Shown here: positions 32,824-45,400 of the stretch, in pieces | Layout of the letters: each line of letters begins with the position of its first letter | How positions within the stretch are numbered: the stretch's first letter is position 1 | Assembly (NCBI RefSeq): GCF_932526225.1 | Contig: NC_064038.1 | Coordinates: 4,836,001 to 4,900,000, forward strand | Direction: 5' to 3' | From: Nematostella vectensis | Taxonomy: Eukaryota > Cnidaria > Anthozoa > Actiniaria > Edwardsiidae | DNA: 64,000 nt | Notes under the pieces: generated by a model | Database searches by the model: none | Told to the model about the DNA's origin: nothing | What the model saw: only the letters and a program-made list of their open reading frames with translations | Translations under genes and position numbers: made by a program

Positions 32824-35800
32824 ATGGCGGCCGTGCTGTCAGGTGTTCGTGTTCTAGAGCTCGCTGGTCTAGCCCCGGCCCCATTCGCGGGGATGATTCT
32901 AGCGGACTTTGGTGCCAGTGTGATTAGAGTAGACAAAGTAAAGACTTTAATATCACTGGATAGACTCGCCAGGGGGAAGCGGTCTGTTGCTGTGGACTTG
33001 CATAAGCCTCGAGGAATCGAGACGATAAAAAGGTGATGTCAGAAATATCGTGATTTTCATTATTGCGTGTTGTGTTGTGATTGCAAAAGGCGATGTTTTC
33101 CGTGGCTCGCAGATCGTAATCGTTAGATAAGCTATGGGGTGTGTCGGGTGTTTTCACTCCTTCCCCTTCCCTTCCTCCCCCCCCCCCCCCCCCCACCCTA
33201 TAATACTAAGAGGTGAAATGTTATTTAGAGGAGAAATGTTATTTAGAGGAGAAATGTTAAGAGGTTTTTAGAGGTAAATGCACTTGGATTTTGCTAATTG
33301 TTATAAAGTTTTCTGTTTTTCTGCTTCATAGATCTCATGGGTACATGCAATAACAATTATTCTTATGCACCATGTCCACAAACCTGACAAGTCTTTGCAT
33401 CCTTGCCGCTGTAGGTTGTGTGCCAAGTCAGATGTGCTAATCGAACCATTTAGACCAGGAGTTATGGAAAAACTTGGATTAGGGCCCAAGGAATTGATGG
33501 ATGAAAACCCAAGACTGATCTATGCTAGGCTGACAGGTACTGCAAACTCTGTTAGATTGTGTTGATCATCCACTCCTTTATATTTTTTACTACTGAAAAT
33601 AACATCAGTTCTTTTGCCAAAAAAACTTCAAAATAGCCATCCATGATTGAAGTTTAATACGTTATTAACAATATTTGATTGAAGGTATCTCATTAACTTG
33701 CTTGAACTAGCTGATGTAAGTTGATGCAACTTGATTTTGCATGGGAGGTCAAAATGTCAGCGTGTTTCGCCTTCTTCAGAGCCTCAAACGTCTCTCTATT
33801 TAGTGGCCAGCCTCAAACGTCTCTCTATTTAGTGGCCAGCCTCAAACGTCTCTTTATTTAGTGGCCAGTCCCAAACGTCTCTCTATTTAGTAGCCAGCCT
33901 CAAACGTCTCTCTATTTAGTGGCCAGCCTCAAATGTCTCTCTATTTAGTGGCCACCCTCAAACGTCTCTCTATTTAGTGGCCAGCCTCAAACGTCTCTCT
34001 ATTTAGTGGCCATCCTCGAACGTCTCTCTATTTAGTGGCCAGCCTCAAACGTCTCTCTATTTAGTGGCCAGTCCCAAACGTCTCTCTATTTAGTAGCCAG
34101 CCTCAAACGTCTCTCTATTTAGTGGCCAGCCTCAAACATCTCTCTATTTAGTGGCCAGTCCCAAACGTCTCTCTATTTAGTAGCCAGCCTCAAACGTCTC
34201 TCTATTTAGTGGCCATCCTCGAACGTCTCTCTATTTAGTAGCCAGCCTCAAACGTCTCTCTATTTAGTGGCCATCCTCGAACGTCTCTCTATTTAGTGGT
34301 CATCCTCAAACGTCTCTCTATTTAGTGGCCATCCTCAAATGTCTCTCTATTTAGTGGCCATCCTCGAACGTCTCTCTATTTAGTGGCCATCCTCAAACGT
34401 CTCTCTATTTAGTGGCCAGCCTCAAATGTCTCTCTATTTAGTGGCCAGCCTCAAACGTCTCTCTATTTAGTGGCCAGCCTCAAATGTCTCTCTATTTAGT
34501 GGCCAGTCTCAAACGTCTCTCTATTTAGTGGCCAGCCTAAGACGTCTCTCTATTTAGTGGCCATCCTCGAACGTCTCTCTATTTAGTGGCCATCCTCGAA
34601 CGTCTCTCTGTTTAGTGGCCATCCTCGAACGTCTCTCTATTTAGTGGCCATCCTCGAACGTCTCTCTGTTTAGTGGCCAGCGAGCAAGTCATCCAATCTA
34701 GACCTACTCCAAGACACCTTCTGCATTTTTCAAAGCAGCCAACTCGCTTTTAATTATTATTTTTTTCTTCAGCAAAGGTACAATAAAAAAAAAATAATCA
34801 AATGGTGAGATATTTCAAAAGTTTTTGTCTGCTGACAATTCTATTTAAAAAAATGTTTCCAGCCTCACACTACAGGCATCTAAATCAGAACAAGAACCAT
34901 TAATGCTAGTTTGATACACTTGATTTACTCACTTCTTGTGAATAAGTCCACCTTCTCCACATGCTCGAAGATCCAGCATACTTTGCCGGCACTCCCAAAG
35001 GTCACCACCGCAGAAGAGCTCTTTGGGAGCGGCTGCAAAGTACGCTAGATCCTCGAGCATGCCTTCTCCAAGCTGTTTAACCACTGTTGATATTTAACTG
35101 TAGGTTATGGGCAGACAGGGCCCTTGGCAAACCGTGCAGGACATGACATCAACTACATTGCCTTGACGGGGCTTCTTTCCATGCTCGGCAGGAGGGACAG
35201 TAATTTGACACCACCGCTTAACCTCCTGGGTGACTTTGCTGGTGGTGGTCTGATGTGTGTGATGGGTATTTTGCTGGCCTTACTGGAAAGGGGAAAATCT
35301 GGAAGAGGACAGGTTATTGACACTGCTATGGTAAGTCACCATGGTGATGATAACAGGTTATTGACATTGCCAGGTATTTAACCATGTTGATGATGGTAGC
35401 CAGGATTTGCTGAGGGGCTTCAGTTGAGGTTCTTAGCAAGATCCAGGCAAAGACACACTTTTCACTACAGCCTGAGTTTGGAGTAAGGAAATACCTCTTT
35501 TTGGTGGCATTGTTTTGCGGGATGTGGGGGTGGTTGGATTGGGAGTGCATGCCTCTAACACCCACCCCTAGCTATGTGCCTGGCCAGTGCCTCGTACAAC
35601 AGGGGCGGATATAGGGCTGGTGGATTGTTTGAAGAAAATAAATGTCTGAGGGACGGGTGGTACTGTCCATGTGCCTTCGCCTTCTTGACTTTGCTGACGT
35701 GACAAATCATTGAAGTATTGCATGATCTGTAGTGACCTACCAGGGACCACTGGATCAGTTATAAGCCGTCTATCCGGCCATCATCCACCCCTCATTTTGA

Positions 35801-36703
35801 AATCCTGGATCCGCCCCTGTAAACCAATCCTTCTCTTAGCCCCCCCCCCCCCCACCCTCCTTAGGGTTGACACCCTCATTGATGACAATCCTTTAATGTT
35901 TCTAGGTGGATGGGGCCGCCTATGTTGGTTCATTTGCATACATGTCACAAGATCTTGGAATATGGCCAGGGAAGCGTGGGGAGAACTTATTGGATACTGG
36001 GGCTCCATTTTATGATACATATAAAACCTCAGATGGTAAATATGTTGCCATTGGTGCCATAGAGCCAAAGTTCTACCAACAGCTAATAAAAGGTTTGTGT
36101 ACTCAGTATTTAAATGGGGCTGTTAGCACTTGTTATAAACCATTTCTTTCATATTGATAGTACCACCCTGCTTGGAGTTTACAGGACACTGGTACCAATG
36201 TATTCTTGCAAACCAAAAATGCTGCATTCCGGGAAGGGTTATCCATACTGACTAACAAATGACATTACTTTTCAAAGGACTGTATGGTTTTTTTTCTAGG
36301 TCTTGGTTTAAAAGAACAAGTATCAGAGCAAATGGACTTCACCAAATGGGTAACACGTAAAGAGGACTTTGCTAAGATTTTTGCCACTAAGACCCAAGCA
36401 GAGTGGTGCGAGGTTTTCAAGAACACAGATGCATGCTTTGCACCAGTCTTAACTCCAGAGGAAGCCCCACAGCACCCCCACAACATAGAACGGAGAACAT
36501 TTATCAACAATGAAGGGACATTTGAACCCACACCTGCTCCCAAGCTCTCTAGGACACCTGGGAATGCGTCACCAAGGCAACTGCCAAAGATTGGTGAACA
36601 CACAGTGGATGTTTTGATGGAGTATGGATTTAGAGAATATGAGGTGAAAGACTTGTTAAAGGAAGAAGTCATAGACACCGCACTGAGGCAATCCTCACTG
36701 TAA
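32824..36703 (+). CDS. AMACR: Alpha-methylacyl-CoA racemase
   Basis: Five coding exons: 32824-33032, 33415-33536, 35104-35330, 35906-36092, 36300-36703. The total is 1149 nt, giving 382 aa, the length of mammalian AMACR. The enzyme interconverts (2R)- and (2S)-methyl-branched acyl-CoAs for peroxisomal and mitochondrial beta-oxidation of branched fatty acids and bile-acid intermediates (CoA-transferase family III fold). Family motifs: [21 protein letters not shown] at the N-terminus, [34 protein letters not shown] with catalytic His124, [13 protein letters not shown] with catalytic Asp154, [20 protein letters not shown], and [13 protein letters not shown] near the end. The C-terminus is SSL, a non-canonical PTS1-like tripeptide comparable to the ASL of the human protein. 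The ATG follows the common CAAGATGGCGG initiator context. AATAAA lies at 36763. Intron 2 carries a minisatellite. Confidence 0.96.
33775..34682 (+). repeat. 29-bp minisatellite in AMACR intron 2
   Basis: About 31 copies of a unit with AACGTCTCTCTATTTAGTGG plus CCAGCCTCA or CCATCCTCG. Two subtypes (CCAGCCTCAAACG and CCATCCTCGAACG) are interleaved. Each unit contains TCTCTCTATTTAG, which looks like a pyrimidine tract plus AG acceptor. No exon sequence is included. Confidence 0.95.
34960..35061. repeat. Inverted repeat (hairpin) just upstream of AMACR exon 3
   Basis: Arms of about 41 bases (34960-35000 and 35021-35061) around a 20-base loop. ATGCTCGAAGATCCAGC pairs with GCTAGATCCTCGAGCAT, and ACTCCCAAAG with CTTTGGGAG(C). 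The second arm ends about 42 bases before the exon 3 acceptor (35103), where the branch point would normally lie. Confidence 0.85.
35600..35819. mobile_element. MITE with CAGGGGCGGAT ends in AMACR intron 3
   Basis: It begins CAGGGGCGGATATAGG and ends GGATCCGCCCCTG, an inverted repeat. The interior contains 'gaaaataaatgtctgaggga', which appears on the opposite strand in a second copy at 54264-54540. The two copies are therefore one family in opposite orientation. No coding sequence. Confidence 0.8.
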
Positions 36704-36894
36704 ATTCTCTTCATTATAATCAAGTTTTACACATGTTAAACCTGCAAAATAGCATAAAGCATAATAAATAGCATAAAGCTAATGGAGATTGACTTAGTCA
36801 GTCATTATGAATATATGAAAAGTTGGCACGTGTTGGGGTAGTATACATTAGCTCCAGGACAGGGAGGAGTAATCATGGGGTTATATTATGTGCT

Positions 36895-37042
36895 CTAAGG
36901 ATGAGTTCAAACGTCATATTATCCATAAGCTGTATTCAGTTCAAAAGCATGCAAATGAAGATAAAACAATCAGCTCGATTTATTTGCATGCATTTGCATA
37001 AAATACAGCTTATGGATAATACGAGGTTTGAACTAAGCCTAA
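36895..37042. mobile_element. Short palindromic MITE downstream of AMACR
   Basis: The arms AGTTCAAACGTCATATTATC and, on the other strand, AGTTCAAACCTCGTATTATC continue with 'cataagctgtat(t)' and 'gcatgcaaat', so nearly the whole 148 bases fold back. It lies about 190 bases after the AMACR stop codon and downstream of the AATAAA. A degenerate relative lies at about 54818-54875. Confidence 0.8.
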
Positions 37043-39443
37043 GAACAAGGGTAGTGACATAAAACATTTTTGTGTTGTTTATGGGGTAACTAAACTAGAG
37101 AACTTTCACTTTCAACTATTTCAAGATTGAAAGAAAGGTAGTGCATGGCAGTATATATTGACAAAAACAACCATGGTAATTTTATTTCATCTTACCATAC
37201 ATATTTGTAGTATTTACAATTTTCTTGTTATACATTCTCCTATATAGAGAGTGTTCCAAAAATATATTTCACCTTTGTAATGCCTTCTAAACTACATATG
37301 TAGTGTATACATAACAATGTCACAGGCAAACAATTATTGGCCGTTTTGTGGTCATGTATGTTATGTGAGTATTAAGATTTTTATACCCTGGTATGCAGAC
37401 AGAATTGAATGTTGACAATTAATATTCAAAAATTGCATAATGGATTGCATAGTAAAACAATCTCCAACAACACCAGCAAACATCCTCTCAACTGCATTAA
37501 CATGTGTGCAAACAACGGAACTATGTACAGATAATTAGAAACACAGAACACTGGTAGTGGTTTCAAAATTTGTGACAAGAGTACTAAATGATAATTACTT
37601 TCATTCTCTCTCTTTGGTTATGTATCTCTTAGACATAATTCCTTAAAATGGTGTTATGTAAACCCCTATGCCATTGAAATTAAGGCTTTTCTTCAAGACT
37701 TTTTGAAGTAAGAAATAGGAATTGACAGCTTAAAGTGCTAACTAGATAATGATTGAGACTGAATTGAATTAAGTATAAGCCCTACATACAGTTAAGTATA
37801 AATTTTCAAACTTCCAAAGTGAAAATACAGTAAGAAACTGACAGTATTAAGTTTGATTTCTGAACACAACTCCTCAAACATTTTTTTCGCCAGTATAACG
37901 TTTTACTTCCTATGTATTTCTATTTCATAAGATAGACTTAAAATGTTGCTGGGTAAGGTAATCTGAATTATATCGTAGGTACTGAAGTAGTAAAAAATAA
38001 TCAAAATACCATATACAGTACTAAGGATAAGACATTAAAGCTGTATTGTCACCAGTTTACTTCCGGAGGTCCGACGGATACCTCAACCGTTAAAAGACAA
38101 AACAATCTATTAGAATCCGAGATATTTAACAGGCCATCCGCTCTAAATTATCGATCACATCCTTGAAGAAACTTCCAATAGACACACTGCTTTCAATATT
38201 TTGAAATATTTTTTTGCGTTTTCCGTAAAAAATCATTGTAGATTTTTACGTAATCGACCGGAAGTAAACTGGCCACAATGCGGCTTTAAGGCAATCATTA
38301 GAAGTATAAAGCCATTTTGAGGGTATAATAACTTATACAGTGCCCATCAATCCATCAATGGATACCTAGCGCTGGCAGGCACAGTGTCTAAATAAAATTG
38401 CAAGTCAGTTTACTATCATGTAAAATCTTAACATGCATATTGAATCTTTTAAATACCATTTACCATTCTTTATCAAAAAATCAATGAGAGCAAGGAAAAA
38501 AGTTACTGCAGCTACCAACATTGAAATCTCTTCATCACTATAGCCAACATCTTTGCTACTACTTTAGTCTCAAAATCTTTATATTTCCAAACATTAATAC
38601 TGTAGCTATAAATATCAGGGCCTTTGTATTTATAGAGTAAATATAATGTCAAAATGCTAATGCATAAACAGAAAATAGCTATGTATTTACAATATTCACC
38701 ATCACAATATTCGCCAGTAAGCCAAGCAAGGTGCAACAGCTGCTAAGGCTTCCAGCGGTGGGACCCAGCCCATAATTTATAATAATAATAAGTGCACACA
38801 AAGCTATTTTTGTGGTCTATTCTCAAACTATAACACCTTCCTCAATTTGGCAGCAGAGAGCATTCTTCATGTAAGGTGTATTAATGGCATTTTTTACAAT
38901 GTCACACAACCCATTGTGGGTTAACATCAAAACAGAATTTTATGAAGTGTTCTAAGGGACCTTAACTGTATAAGGAGTTAAGCAAAATAAAGGTTGATAA
39001 AACGCTGTTTCCTGGCAAAAGTCCAGTTTCCAATTCTTTCATGCCTGTTGTGGAGAGAGAAACTAAGGACACATTAATTACAATGAGGGTCTAAATTCAA
39101 AACTAGACTTTGCAAGAATAATAAAGTTTTCCATGGATCATCCACAAAAAAACTTATACTTATTAAGTGATTTAAGGAGAGAAGCTAAGGGTTCAACAAT
39201 TATATGTATCTCCCTCTTTGGCCATCAAATAATAGCCACTGCATCAATGTACACTATTTTGCAAAATTGCTATAATAATAATTATAATATACAGTATGCC
39301 CTCAGTGAATTACTGCAATCCACATTTGAAAATGAATCAGGACACAAAAATGCTTTGTATACATCCACTGAGCACTCTTTGCTAGTGTCTACAACTGTAG
39401 AATTAGTACCAGGCTCTATCCTAACTATTTATAATAGAACTGC
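37043..39443. other. Intergenic region between convergent AMACR and RYK-like genes
   Basis: AT-rich and without exons that I can support, apart from the TTAA element at 38039-38285. It probably includes the 3' UTR of the RYK-like gene at its right end. Confidence 0.5.
38039..38285. mobile_element. TTAA-flanked MITE (piggyBac-type), copy 1
   Basis: TTAA at 38035-38038 and again at 38286-38289. The ends are AGCTGTATTGTCACCAGTTT… and, on the other strand, AGCCGCATTGTGGCCAGTTT…, both continuing ACTTCCGG, an inverted repeat of about 28 bases. The interior holds 'gagatatttaacaggccatc' and is shared with 62680-62907. The TTAA target and lack of a coding region fit a non-autonomous piggyBac-like element. 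Confidence 0.88.
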
Positions 39444-42400
39444 TCAGCAGTTCATTTGGATGGTGTGTTGACCATGAAGTGTCTGAAAACACAGGGTTCC
39501 TGGGAACAACCTACTTTGGTACTCAGCTAACCAGTCACTCAACCAGGAAAATGTTGGTCTCTCTGCAGGATCAGGATGTCTACATTTGATCAAGGTATCA
39601 TATCTGGGAATGCAGAAAGCTAGTGAGATTCATGGTAGTTTGGTAGACAAACGTATCACTAACAGTTGAACACTTAATAATTCATCAAAGTGTAAGCCTA
39701 GAGTTCTGCAGGAACACTTTTGTTTCAAAATACTGGAAGAGTGAGACATTGCACTCAGCAGACATCCCCCCTTAGATACATGTACTGTATGGGTCTGTCA
39801 ATACACCTATTTCAAATAGGGTTGAACTCAAGAAGCCATGTGTCGTAACCTGCAGTGTCTTATGCATATGACTGGATCCTGGCCTCTGAAAGCCATGTGA
39901 AAGGCACTCCAACAAAACTTCTGCAGCTTCCCAGATCTGGCTTATTTATTTGATACCCATGAAGCACTGCAGGTTATGACATTGATTCTTTGAATGAAAG
40001 CTTATTTGAAATAATTGTATAATTTCTATTAAGAATACACACTCTTAACACTTACAGCTCCTCAGGACAGTTAGCAGGTCTGCACTGGTAGGGTTCTGCT
40101 ATCTTTTCGCCATGCGTAATGATTTCCCAAAGAATGGCACCAAACAGAAACTGTGAGAGGCAAATACAAACACGGCTGTAAGCCTTAAAATGTTTGGATT
40201 ATTAGTCAAATAATTAATATTACTTAGAATACTTAAATAATTCTAAGGACTTGCATTTCTAGTCCCAGTAATGCCTCAAAGGAAATGTTACGTTTGTAGT
40301 TCTGATGCAATAAGCTTACCACATGTTTTTTCTCATAACTGGAAGCATTATCAAGACATTCCGAAACACCCCCTACATCTGAGGAATTCACATCCATGTG
40401 GGAATCAATTCTTACTAGAAGATCATCACTCACTCTGAAAATAAGAAAATTATGTATATGGTTCAATACTTGAGACCAGAGGGGATATAGTCTGAGTAAC
40501 ATACAGTAACGATGACTCTTTGATAGTCGCTTAGATTGTGATGACTTACAGGCAGTTCCGTGTTGACAAGTTTATGTCCTTCTGCAGTGTTAGGGAATCC
40601 ATGCCCCTTGTTATTTGTATGGCAATGTCTAACAGCTTTTCAGACGTTAGACCCTGGAAGAATTTCAAGCAAAAAGAAAATATATTTTACTATTACAGCA
40701 GCGAGTGAAATGAAAGGCAAAATTACTAGCTTATATATTAAATCGCGTTTTTTTGTTTTCAGACAGTAAATATTTAAATAATTCAATATTTTCTAAACAA
40801 TTATCCATGGATGCCTGTATGAACTCTTTTAATTCAGCTCCTTCTTATTAAAAAAAAGGACATTCTTATTAACATTCAACTGCAGAGACCAGAACTAAAG
40901 AAGACAATTCTTAGCAGAAAGGAAAAGAGCCAGATATAAGTACAACAGTACTTCTGGATAAATTCAGCACCCATTCTCTTGATATTACTGTACACTGATG
41001 TCTTCCCTGGAACTTGCCCCTGTTCACAAACCCAGCTAATCATTATTAATTAAAATGAATCATTATTGAGAAGGGGGAGTCTATCTTCAGTGTCTAAACT
41101 ACCATTCACACAAACTGTGTTAAAAACATATTGCAACTTATACTGTGTAGTCAGTTTCAGACCAGATGGAAATGGAAATTAAGAGTAATCCAGTCTATAA
41201 GTCTATCTACTCCCATTCATTTATTTTTCTAATGATTACCTGAGGCTTTGTTTGCGATCCTCTTGACCTCACCAACACATCACACAGTCTCCGGTCCCTA
41301 TTGTACGGCGTTATGATGTATGGTAGTGATGTGGGGTGCAGCACAACCCCTACTAGAGGTAGCACATTTGGGTGGGACATGCTCTTCATGGCTATGGCTC
41401 CTCGCACAAACCTCACCACTGTTTCAAGATCACTTGCTGGGTCATCTGTTTCAAAGTAAATCAAACAGAATATTACAAATGTCTTTTCTCAAAACAACAT
41501 CATGGCAGTGGCTGAATTTAAAATCCAACATTGCAGATGCACTGCAAGTACTGCACGCAGCACTAATACAAGTATGAACCATGAGTTTTTTTTTATTATT
41601 TGGCCATCAATAAAAGATTAGTAAGAAAAGCTGGTGAATTGTATGCCTTTTTAAGGTCATAATTACGTATGGGTGACCAATAGGACATACCTCTTAGAAT
41701 CCTAACAGCGACCTCGTGTTTACAGCAGTCTTCAGAATCCATTTTAAGACTGCCATGATAAATATTGAAAACATTTTCTGAAAAGAAAAAAAAATGTGAG
41801 TAATCAATACAATGTCACAGCAAACTACTAATAACCAGACCTGGCATGTTCAGGCGTAGGCTAAATGAAATATACTGTTCGTAGCTGGGTTTCCTTAACC
41901 CTTATGCAATAGAGAGATAGTATTCAAAATTGAAAACACTTTGTCTTTGAGAAGTTTGCACAATCCTTACAGTAGGTGGACTTCCTAAACCCATACACAA
42001 TAGAGAGACAGTATTCAAAATTGAAAACACTTTGTCTTTAAGAAGCGCACACAATCCTGTTGCTTGCTTACACCGCCTACATGTTTCATAAATACCTTGT
42101 GAAATAAGCTCGTTGATTTCCAGTTGTTCTTTGCTAACTAGGTATCCTACCAGCTGTGAGGACCACATGCTCATCATCTCACTCAGGATTTCTGCCTTGT
42201 GAGGTGTTGTTTCTAAAGAAAAAAATGGGAGAACATAAAAAACTCGGTTCTTGTCAAACATTGACTAGAAATTTGGGCCATTTGTAACTTTGGATTCCCT
42301 TACCAAACTCAATGTTTTTCACTTCCATTTCCACGTACAAGCAGTATAAACCAAATTCATTGTCTTGTTTGGGAATAGCACGCAGTCAATCAACCATCGA

Positions 42401-45400
42401 ACCATTTGATGGTTTCCATGTTTTCACAGTAGTGTCATAAACCATTTGACTGCACACAGCAAGGGAATTGATTGGTCCTTGGGGGTGGTATAATTGACTA
42501 CATGCTATTCCCATTAGAATTTGATTTCAATTTTTTGCAGTCATGCAACAATATATTCAGCTTAAAAAAACTGTTGCATTAAATTTTCTTGAGCTGTAAA
42601 CAAAATCCAGAGATGCATCATGGAATCATTACCTGGTACAGGATTACTCTCCTGCGAAGCTCTGCCCCCAACTAGCTGCTCCCGAGACTCACACTTGCAC
42701 ACACTCTGCACTTGGTTTTGGTCCTCATCATCTGTATCGTCCAGGCATATCAGCCCAGCCGTTGACGTGTCACTCACATTTGTTATTGACCTCTGCCTGG
42801 AGGGCCCAGGCAATGAGCTGTGACGCTTGTTTGAGCTACGAGAGCTTGTTGGGGAGTATATTACTTTGGGAGTTTTCTTTTGAGATGATAAGCTAGGCAT
42901 TGGGAGGCTCATTATTTTCTTTTTGCTGTATTCACGTTTTTCTGTTAACTCTAAGTCATCTTCAAATTCCATTTTCAGTTTGCGCTGCCTTAGAAGGTAT
43001 CTAAGTAGCAGGCCAATCCCCACCGCCATGCAAAGAACAAGTGTTACTCCAGCACATAACCCTACAATTGCAGCACGCGACCAGTGAATCCCTCCACTAG
43101 TAGACTTGGGTGTTGGATCAGAGACTGCCGGGATGAAAAGAGCATAATTTACACTTTGACAATTTCAACTAAAGTAAAAGTTTGGAACTTTCTTTTTAGA
43201 GTACTCAAGAATATTTTTGTTTTAAATAAAAAAAAAATGTTGATAAAAAGAAAAACAGTAAAGACAGGGCAACAACTGCTTGCTTTGTAACAACAGAGAG
43301 AGAGAGAAAAGCAAAAGTTACAAAGGAAGCGAGCACAACTAATAAGCATTCCTTGCTAAGTCATGTGTGAATGACAGCAATATTGTTTATCTCTTAGTCA
43401 AGGTCAAATAACAACAAAGACCTGAAAGCTAGTACATACCAGTTTTATCACACCATCGGCGAACTACCAAATCAAAAGATTGCATCTTGTCCATGCTTAT
43501 TTTCCCACTGATAACACTTGTGTAGTTAAGCCTCAGAGAAACCTCTACCAAGCCTGCCTTTCGTCCAGTACAGCCAAACGACATGGAGAATTCTAAGGTG
43601 CAAAGAACAATATCATAGGTGATAAGTAGACAGGCCTAGAGCTGTTGGCTGGGAGGCAGTAAAGTATTTGCATTGCAAATAGGTCAACTCAACACACACA
43701 TAAAAATGCATGCTGCAAATTTATATGATTCAGGCTTCAAATAATTTGAGGTCAGACTGTTGGTCAATTTGCTTGTATATATGAAGCTTGGACCAATACA
43801 GGCTGTTATCATTTTGCATTCTCAAATGTTCTGGTAAAAGAAAGGAAAAATTCTAGTTACTTTCTAAACTGCTTGGTAACATTTTTTTAAACCTGCATCT
43901 TTGAAAATATACCTTTTTTGGAATGCGAGATAAGCCCCTCTGCGGCCAGAGATGGCACAGGGTGGGGCATGGACTCTGTATCACTCGACTGGACAGTTAA
44001 GTGGTATCTTGAGGTCTATCAGGAAAGAATAGCAAATTAGCACACAGACAGATAACGAGAACAAGCTAAAGTACCCTAAACACATGAGAACTCTTGTTAT
44101 GAGTATGTATGAGTCAGGAAAGAAAAAAGGTCGTAAAGGTTGTATTTCATAAAAGACAAAAAAAGGGCAAATCTTTGATTTACATGTTTGTAAGTTATCC
44201 AGATATTTTTTTTACATGTTTGTAGATATCCAGATTTTTTTCAAGTGAATGGTAGTAAATTGTTGATTGAAGAAAAAAACTGCAAAATTGAATTGGCAAT
44301 ATGACTGCACAATATTTCTGACAGCTTTTTTTTTTGGATGGAGCTTAATCAAAGAAAATTTTAGAGGATAAAAGCAAATGTAGTAACAGTGAGAAAGAAT
44401 AACTGCTTTCCACTGATGTATCAGCGACAATTCGAAGTACAATACATGATATAACTAGATAAAACATTTGGCCCAGGGTTTCTCGATTGGTCAATGATGA
44501 TTTTCATGTGCAAGCATTTTTGGCAAAAATGCAAGTTTCAAGTCTATTGTTTTAGCAGTATCTGGGTAGCCCTTCACTGACAGGGCATGGGAAACCAGCC
44601 AAGATTTCAACAAGAAAATGGGGGAGCTAAACAAATAAATGGGGGCCAAACTAAGAATCAAGGCAAAAATGTAATAAATATAAATAGATTCATAATTATA
44701 AATAGATAAAAACATCTAAACGACATGAACTTAGCTATTTAAGTATTTTTTTGAGTACTGTTTAGCAGGGGAAAAAACAAATTTAGCCAACAATAGAAAA
44801 CCTATATTATAATTAATAATTTAGACATAAAAGAATCATTGTTAAAAAAAAAACATTTATTTCAAATACATGATAGTAACAGGAAAACCCAGACGATTGG
44901 AGATGAGCAGTCAACTTGATTGTGACATTTTAAAATTATCCATGTCATACAAATCATAAATACAGAGAAAAAGATCAAATCGTAAATTATATTTCACGTT
45001 TTGTAGTTGTTGAATTTTGTTGCTCGTGTAGAAGTAACCCAGAGATCTTCTTCTTAGAATGATTCAAAATAATTACATAATCACGCCAGTTTGCTAGGCG
45101 AAGCAGAGATGGGTAAAGAATTTGAATTTATAAATCGTCTGTTAAAGCTTAATTTTGTAATAAAGAAGCACCATTTTATAAGGAGTACGCATTTATTACA
45201 GTAACTACTGAAGCAGTTAACAGTTATAGACGATATTCAATATAAAATGCTTTAGATGTTGGCAAAAGAGCAAGATCGCGTAGACAGGACTTTGCTTCAA
45301 TGTGTTCTTTTGAATTTTGAGCTCAATTTGTTTGTTTAATTATGAATTTTAAATAAGCCTCGAGAACGCTGCAAAATAATTTACTTGAACTTCAGCTAAG

